Shown here: in pieces, positions 58,350-64,000 of the stretch
How positions within the stretch are numbered: position 1 is the first letter of the stretch
Layout: every line of letters begins with the position of its first letter
Assembly (NCBI GenBank): GCA_009768925.2
Contig: VHIT02000054.1
Span: 310,001 to 374,000, forward strand
Origin: Cryptosporidium bovis
Lineage: Eukaryota; Apicomplexa; Conoidasida; Eucoccidiorida; Cryptosporidiidae
DNA: 64,000 nt
Direction: 5' to 3'
Notes under the pieces: generated by a model
Databases searched by the model: none
Told to the model about the DNA's origin: nothing
The model's input: the letters and a program-made list of their open reading frames with translations, nothing else
Program-made: the position numbers and the translations under genes

Positions 58350-61300
58350 ATGAGTACTCTTGAGAAGTTAATCATTTCCGGTATCAGGAGTTTTTCACCA
58401 GAACGAAGGGAAGGGATTGTTTTTGAGAGCCCAATAACACTAATAACTGGTCAAAACGGTTCAGGCAAAACCACAATCATTGAGTGTCTGAAGGCATCAA
58501 TAACGGGTGAACTTCCACCCAATTCAAAGTCGGGCCAGTACTTTGTACACGATCCCAAATTAAGTGATACACCTGAGGTCAGGGGTCAGATACGCCTGAT
58601 TTTTCGTGACTATCAATATGAAAAAAGAATTCAAGTTGTTAGATCATTTCAACTATCACATATAAAAAATAAAAGAACAAGTGCTGGCTCATCAAATGAT
58701 ATCAAACCGCAATTTAAGGTAATTGAGAGTATTTTGCAAACAAAGGACGATGAAACGGGTGAAATTACAAGTATAAGTCACAAATGTGCAGATATAAACT
58801 CTCAAGTACCTATTTTGTTTGGTGTATCTGATTCTGTCATTGAAAATGTATTATTCTGTCACCAGGAAGACTCAAACTGGCCCCTTCAGGAAATGTCAAA
58901 GGTCAAAAAAAAGTTTGACGACCTTTTTGGATCTACGCGTTACACCAAAGCTTTGGAGGCTATAAATAAAATAAAGAGCGATTACACAAAAAAAATAAAA
59001 GAGATTATACTGTTAAATGATGGAATTTCACAAAAAATAACATTTTTAGAAAATATTCTATTAAAAAAGAGTGAATGTTTGAAAAGAAAAGAGATGATAT
59101 CAAATGAAATTGAAAAAAATAATTCTAGACTAAAACTTTTACAAGAAGATATCAAGGAAAAAGAAAAAATAAAGGAAAAACTAGGTAAACTATTTACAGA
59201 ACTTGAGATGGAGTCCAAGCTTTTGGATTCATATTCAAAAGACATAAATGAAATAGAAGCAGAAACAAATGTTTTTGATCTGAATTTAGAATTAGGTGAT
59301 GAAGTTGATATTGATGAAAAGATTAATTATGAAAAAGATAAATCCACGTTTCTCGGAGAAAAATTAGTAACCATTCAAAATGAAATTCAAAACCAACTTC
59401 AAAATATCAATCTGAGCAATAAAAGTTCTGAGTTTAAAACAAAATTGGATCGAGTATCTGCAAAAATTAGAGAAATAAATGAATATTCTACATTATTAAA
59501 AGACTTTGTCCAGGAATTACAAATTTTGCTGTCATCTAAGCTTGAAAACTTTCCAAGCCTAGATTGGAATAAATACCTTGAAAGAATAACTAGAATGAAA
59601 TTCGATGAATTAAAATTTGAGAGACTTGAGAACCTAGAAAGCGAGTTAGAATTAACCATATCAGAAAAGAATAGTTTGATTGAAAACTTGAATAGAAAAC
59701 GGGAAATTCAGAGAGAAATACAAAGAGAAATTGACCAAATATCCTCCAAACTATCAGATAAAGAAAATATCGAATCTGAAATGAACAGAATTTCAAGCTT
59801 ATCGCAGTTTCATGATGATAAAGATATCCGAATTTTTGATATCTTAGATGACAATCCCAATGTTAATTCAACTTTAAACGATATTTGTTCTGTGAGGTTT
59901 TCTAGTCTATATAACAGTACATACGAACTAGGAGCTATTAATGGAGAGATCACTATTTTACAAAGATTTAGAACTGTAGAGGAAAAATTGAGTGGCTTCG
60001 AATTCGATAACGATACAAATAGTTTAGAACAGATGATATCAATTAGAAAAGAGAAATACAATAATAAAAAAATGGAAACTTTGTCTAAATGGAAAAAAAT
60101 GGATAATTTAGATTTTTTTGATAGTTCTGAACTTAAGGACTCAAATGTCTACAATTTAAGAGTGAAACATAAACTCCTAGAGGAAAAATTAAATGGATTT
60201 CCATCCGATTTAAAAGAAAAAAAAGATGGATTAAAAAGCAAATTAAATAATAATGACAGGGAAATATTAGTATTTGAGAGTAATATCTCGACTAACGAAA
60301 AAAAGTATCAAAAATTAACCAATTTAATTCAAAAAGAAACCATTGAAAAGAAAACTTTAGAGTCAGAATTCTACAAAAAAAAGAACCATCTCTTGAGTTC
60401 TATCACTTCACTTAATCAAGATCTTGAATATTTATTTAACAACAGGTAAGTTATTTTAAATTTTTTCATGTGACTTTATTAATATCATAAATAGGAGGGA
60501 ATTCAGTCTTTCTACTTCATCTGAAAAAAATGAGGATTTTCTCGATTCTTTAAAACATAATCAAACTATTGAGAATGAAACAAGGAATGAGCTTGAAAAC
60601 TCAAAGAACTTAATAGATACGTTTGTTAAAATGAAATCCTTGAAAAGAAAGAGAGAAAGCTACAAAAATTCTGAAAACAAAATTCACTCAATCAAAACAG
60701 AAATAGCTCATTTTCTAAATTATCAAGAAAAGACTGAAAATGAAAAACACAATGTAGAAAAGATGGAAGAAGGATATAAATTATTCAAACTAGAGATTAA
60801 TTCTATTCAAAACGAAATAGATTCGATTAAATGTGAATTATCTAGGCTTAGGGGTGAAAATAGAGTAAATGATGATTGGTTGGAGAAATGTGAATCAGAT
60901 TCAAAAGGATACTCAAATCTAGAAAATTTGAAGATTGAATATTCTAATGGGGTTTTCGAATACAATCTAATGGTTTCTTATATTAGAGACTTAGAAAAAT
61001 ATTCCCTATCCCTTCAAAAAGCACTGATGAAATTCCATGTTGATAAAATGATTGAAATCAACAGAACAATAAAAGAGCTGTGGCACATTACTTATAGGGG
61101 GCATGATATTGACTATATTGCCATAAGGAGCGACGTTGAAGAAGAAGATAGAATTGGTTTTGGTTCGAGTGATAATTCATCTAAAGCTTCATTACCAACA
61201 AAATCTTTTAATTACAGAGTAGTAATGGTCCAAAATGGGGTTGAACTCGATATGAAAGGTAAGTTCAACAACTGATAAAGCATTTAAACATGAGATCAAC

Positions 61301-61687
61301 AACAATTTCTCAGGAAGATGTTCTGCAGGTCAAAAAGTTTTGGCATGCATAATAATAAGACTTGCACTAGCAGAGTCATTTTGTTTGAATTGTGGAATAT
61401 TGACGCTTGATGAACCTACAACAAATTTAGACCAATTAAATATCGAAGGCCTAGCTGAAGCATTGTCATATTTAATTAAATTCAGAAAATTACAAAAAAA
61501 CTTCCAAGTAAGTTGAAAACAACAATATAATTATCTACATCAACTTCAATAGCTCATAATTATAACACACGACGAAAGATTTGTAAGAATACTAGCTCAG
61601 GCTCAACAATGTGACCATTTTTATCAGGTATCAAAAGATGATAATGGATATTCAACAATTAGACAAGTCGACTTTCATGGCTATTGA
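58350..61687 (+). CDS. RAD50: RAD50 (MRN complex ATPase), four exons, zinc hook absent
   Basis: Exons are 58350-60445, 60495-61258, 61314-61507 and 61553-61687. Introns are 45-55 bp, all with GTAAG donors. The product has about 1062 residues (human 1312). RAD50 acts with MRE11 to tether and process DNA ends. The N-terminal ATPase half has [19 protein letters not shown] (residues 34-42 = Walker A) and the conserved [12 protein letters not shown] long coiled coil follows. The C-terminal half has [55 protein letters not shown], Walker [12 protein letters not shown] and IITHDE. No CxxC occurs anywhere in the coiled coil: the only cysteines there are single. The coiled coil is also about 250 residues shorter. 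Confidence 0.92.
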
Positions 61688-61705
61688 AATACACGTAATT
61701 TTTTA

Positions 61706-61714
61706 TTTGCGCCA
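61706..61714. promoter_or_regulatory. E2F-like TTTGCGCCA upstream of SUA5
   Basis: TTTGCGCCA (reverse TGGCGCAAA) lies 46 bp before SUA5, in the 72-bp spacer after RAD50. It fits the canonical E2F consensus TTTSGCGC with one change. Confidence 0.35.
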
Positions 61715-61759
61715 CCGGTACTTTTCTCGTCTTGCCGTTCAGTTTATTTCTCCGACTCG

Positions 61760-62911
61760 ATGAAGAATTTGAATGATTATGCGAAACGCATTTTATCTGG
61801 TGATTTAGTTGCAATACCAACTGAAACTGTATATGGACTTGGTGGGAATGCTTATGATAGCTCTTCTATACAAAAAATATATAAAATAAAGGGAAGACCC
61901 AAAAACAATCCTCTAATTTGTCACGTTTACAATTTTGACTTTGCGGAGGAGAATGTATTTGAACTTTCAGAGAGAACAAGAATTATTTATAAGATTTTAG
62001 CAGACAAGTTCTGGCCAGGTCCATTGACATTGATAGGAAGGAAAAAAGCCAAAATTTCCGATGAGATTACAAACACAGGTAAAGTCGGTGTCAGATGTCC
62101 AAACAACCACCTAACTTTGGAATTGCTTCGTATTTCTGGTGTTCCGATTGCTGCACCTTCAGCCAATCGATCTAATCATATCAGTCCTACAAGCCCAAAG
62201 CATGTTCAAAAGGAGTTTGACGAAGATTATATGAATTCTATAGGAATTAAGATTTGGATTTTGGATTGTGGTGAATGTTGTAATGTGGGTGTTGAATCAA
62301 CAGTAATAGAATATAATGAAGATGAAAACAGTATTGTGATTTTTAGGTATGGATCGGTTTCCAGTAAACAAATTGAATTTGTTTTACACAGTATGAAAGA
62401 TAAATTTAAGTGGTTTGAGGACATTAAGGTTCGGTATTTTAACAGCAATAAAACAAAGCATGAGGCATCTAATTCCTGTGAAATTTTAAGTCCAGGAATG
62501 AACATTAAACACTACTCACCAATAGTTAAGACAAGCATAATAAAATTCGTTTCAGATACGTCTAAGTTCAGACCAATTGAAATTGACCTCAAAAAAGTAA
62601 TTATTATCGACTTTTGTTCTAAATTACTACCTATTAAGAATGAATTTTGTCACTACTTTTCCCTATGTGAAAACGACGATTTCAGTTTTGCATGCAAAAA
62701 TTTATTTAGTATATTACACCAGGCAGAGGATTTCATTTTAAACCTCGTTGACGACAAAGAAAAATATCATATATTTATTGTTGGTTTTGAGGTTTTAGAC
62801 GACTTTTCATTTCCCCTGTGGGATAGAATTTATAGGGCCTCTTCTGGTAATATTATTTATTCGAGTTTGGCCGATTTAGAAAGCAAAAAATTCAAAGTAT
62901 TTGAATCTTGA
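61760..62911 (+). CDS. SUA5: SUA5, threonylcarbamoyl-AMP synthase
   Basis: SUA5 makes threonylcarbamoyl-AMP from threonine, bicarbonate and ATP for the t6A modification of ANN-decoding tRNAs. It is a 383-residue single-exon protein. The YrdC catalytic domain (about 1-210) has IPTETVYGLGGNAYDSSSI, the KGRPKNNPLI motif, FWPGPLTLI, VGVRCPNNHL and the PSANRSNHISPTSPKHVQKE turn. The C-terminal SUA5 domain follows (LSPGMNIKHYSP at about residue 248), with a Rossmann-like end. Archaeal and fungal-type SUA5 proteins share this two-domain form. Only 72 bp separate it from RAD50 upstream. A KEOPS or TsaD partner is not in this window. Confidence 0.93.
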   Translation: MKNLNDYAKRILSGDLVAIPTETVYGLGGNAYDSSSIQKIYKIKGRPKNNPLICHVYNFDFAEENVFELSERTRIIYKILADKFWPGPLTLIGRKKAKISDEITNTGKVGVRCPNNHLTLELLRISGVPIAAPSANRSNHISPTSPKHVQKEFDEDYMNSIGIKIWILDCGECCNVGVESTVIEYNEDENSIVIFRYGSVSSKQIEFVLHSMKDKFKWFEDIKVRYFNSNKTKHEASNSCEILSPGMNIKHYSPIVKTSIIKFVSDTSKFRPIEIDLKKVIIIDFCSKLLPIKNEFCHYFSLCENDDFSFACKNLFSILHQAEDFILNLVDDKEKYHIFIVGFEVLDDFSFPLWDRIYRASSGNIIYSSLADLESKKFKVFES

Positions 62912-63070
62912 ACATTAATATTATTTCTATATTGCAATACAATATTGTAATTTTTTTCGTCTTGTTTCAAGTTTCCAACATAATTCTCATTTACATGCTT
63001 GATTAGCCGCCGTTTAGTATACCTGATGCGTTCCGGAACCTAATGATTTCCCGTATGATTATCTTAAAAA

Positions 63071-64000
63071 ATGAATGTACTCGAATTTCCTGTTGTTATC
63101 GATACTGGACAGTTTAGAACAAGAATGGGTACTGCTGCAAATCCTTATCCACAAATAATCGTTGATACTTTACTTTATGAATCTGTAAATGAAAAGCACA
63201 TAAAAATAAATAGAGACGTTTTTAAAAATCTTAATTTAAATAAATCTTATCTAGGAAGTAACTCTGCCAATCTAGAAAATTTGGATTTAAATGAAAATTT
63301 TTTTACTATTAATAATTACGTTGGTTCAGTTTGCCCTTTTTTATACACAGATAGAATAGACTGGAATTTATTGGAAACTTTTTGGACAGATATAATCACT
63401 AAAGAATTATATTACGATACATCCCAACTTCCAGTGTTATTATCAGAACCACACAATGCGCCGTTTGATTTTCAAGATCATACGATGGAATTCTTTTTTG
63501 AATCCCTTTCTATTCCATCATTCAAAACAATGCCTCAAGAGTTACTTTCATTCAATGCAATACAAAAAAATATGCCAAATGTATTTCCGGATGACTCTGG
63601 AAAGGGGTCTGTTGGTGTTATTGTTCACTTCGGTGACTCTAGCACACGTATCTTACCTATCGCATCCGGTTTTCTTCTAACAGAATTTATTGGAACATTA
63701 AACATCGGAGGATTTTCAGTTACTAAATCACTGATAAATAAATTTGGACCCTACTTAGAAAGTAATCTGACAATTTCACATAGTAATATGAATGTTTTAA
63801 AGTCTTTTGGGCTATTCGATGACTTTATTTCTGATCTTATTATTCCTCCCCTATCGGAAGAAATAATTAGTGTAGTGAAAAAATGTCCCGTTGACTACAC
63901 ACGTTCACTTCTTGGAAATATACTATTTATTGGTGGGGCTTCGAAGAATAGTTCTTTAGTTTCAAAATTTGAAAATTACTTTAAGGTAGGTAACATTTCT
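63071..64000 (+). CDS. Divergent actin-related protein (3' end outside window)
   Basis: An open frame runs from the ATG at 63071 to the window end, 310 codons. It has actin-fold motifs: VVIDTGQFRTRMGTAANPYP near residues 8-27 (actin has VDNGSGMCKAGFAGDDAP), SVGVIVHFGDSSTRILPIAS about residue 180 (actin GIVLDSGDGVTHNVPIYEG), and LLGNILFIGGASKNSSL about residue 287 (actin VLSGGTTMYPG). Key nucleotide-binding residues differ: DNGS reads DTGQ, and DSGDG reads HFGDS. The CP-x-D-x5-L stretch before FIGGAS is like Arp3-type proteins, but the overall match is weak. Its class is therefore unsettled. A possible splice donor (AAG|GTAGGT) occurs near 63986, so the true exon may end there. Confidence 0.75.
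   Translation, partial: MNVLEFPVVIDTGQFRTRMGTAANPYPQIIVDTLLYESVNEKHIKINRDVFKNLNLNKSYLGSNSANLENLDLNENFFTINNYVGSVCPFLYTDRIDWNLLETFWTDIITKELYYDTSQLPVLLSEPHNAPFDFQDHTMEFFFESLSIPSFKTMPQELLSFNAIQKNMPNVFPDDSGKGSVGVIVHFGDSSTRILPIASGFLLTEFIGTLNIGGFSVTKSLINKFGPYLESNLTISHSNMNVLKSFGLFDDFISDLIIPPLSEEIISVVKKCPVDYTRSLLGNILFIGGASKNSSLVSKFENYFKVGNIS

Overview
This window is a strongly A+T-rich, gene-dense stretch of a protist nuclear genome, and it looks apicomplexan, most probably Cryptosporidium. The reasons are the very compact layout on both strands, small introns (roughly 45-145 bp with GT..AG ends) in only a minority of genes, long Asn/Lys/Ser-rich low-complexity stretches inside otherwise ordinary eukaryotic proteins, a plasmepsin-V-like aspartic protease homologue, and upstream motifs resembling the E2F-like GGCGGGAA and AP2-like TGCATGC elements described for this genus. 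The species is not resolved. No rRNA, tRNA, mobile element, CRISPR array or virus-derived element was recognised.

Layout, left to right. 1-6.3 kb: a Rab2 GTPase (3' end cut off), a PWWP-like protein, the tRNA-thiolation factor CTU2/NCS2, and an ALG8-type dolichol-linked-oligosaccharide glucosyltransferase in four exons. 6.6-16.2 kb: VPS15, a large HEAT-repeat phosphatase-regulator-like protein, and glutaminyl-tRNA synthetase. 16.4-23 kb: a PI31-like proteasome regulator, a tandem pair of GYF+BTB/BACK proteins, and a SMYD-like SET protein. 23-32 kb: an AAA+ ATPase, an IPT-domain CPA2 cation/proton antiporter, two unassigned coiled-coil proteins, a DEK-C protein and CIAO1, the last two overlapping at their 3' ends. 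32-39.4 kb: the degenerate plasmepsin-V-like protease, SmD3, RPB8, eS26, a J-domain protein, a coiled-coil protein and a small spliced gene. 39.7-49.2 kb: a degenerate full-length ABC-transporter homologue, a spliced LARP7-like protein, a cyclin and a SANT protein. 49.4-54.5 kb: RAD1 of the 9-1-1 clamp, a candidate RPP40, PP4 catalytic subunit and a mitochondrial-type carrier. 55-57.5 kb: two secreted or membrane proteins sharing an unrecognised cysteine module. 57.6-64 kb: TAF13-like histone-fold protein, a hook-less RAD50, SUA5, and an actin-related protein cut by the window end.

Most genes are conserved housekeeping functions: tRNA modification and charging (CTU2, GlnRS, SUA5), splicing, transcription and translation (SmD3, RPB8, TAF13, eS26), trafficking and lipid kinase (Rab2, VPS15), DNA damage response (RAD1, RAD50), Fe-S assembly (CIAO1) and phosphatase signalling (PP4C with a HEAT regulator-like protein). 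They are not operonic; neighbours are functionally mixed.

The least ordinary parts are the paralogous secreted cysteine-module pair, the protease homologue with altered active-site signatures, the ABC protein whose second nucleotide-binding domain has lost its P-loop, RAD50 without a zinc hook, the tandem GYF/BTB genes, and shared promoter motifs including a 14-bp palindrome of two AP2-type half sites. Exon boundaries were read by eye from splice consensus, frame and family similarity and are not transcript-confirmed.
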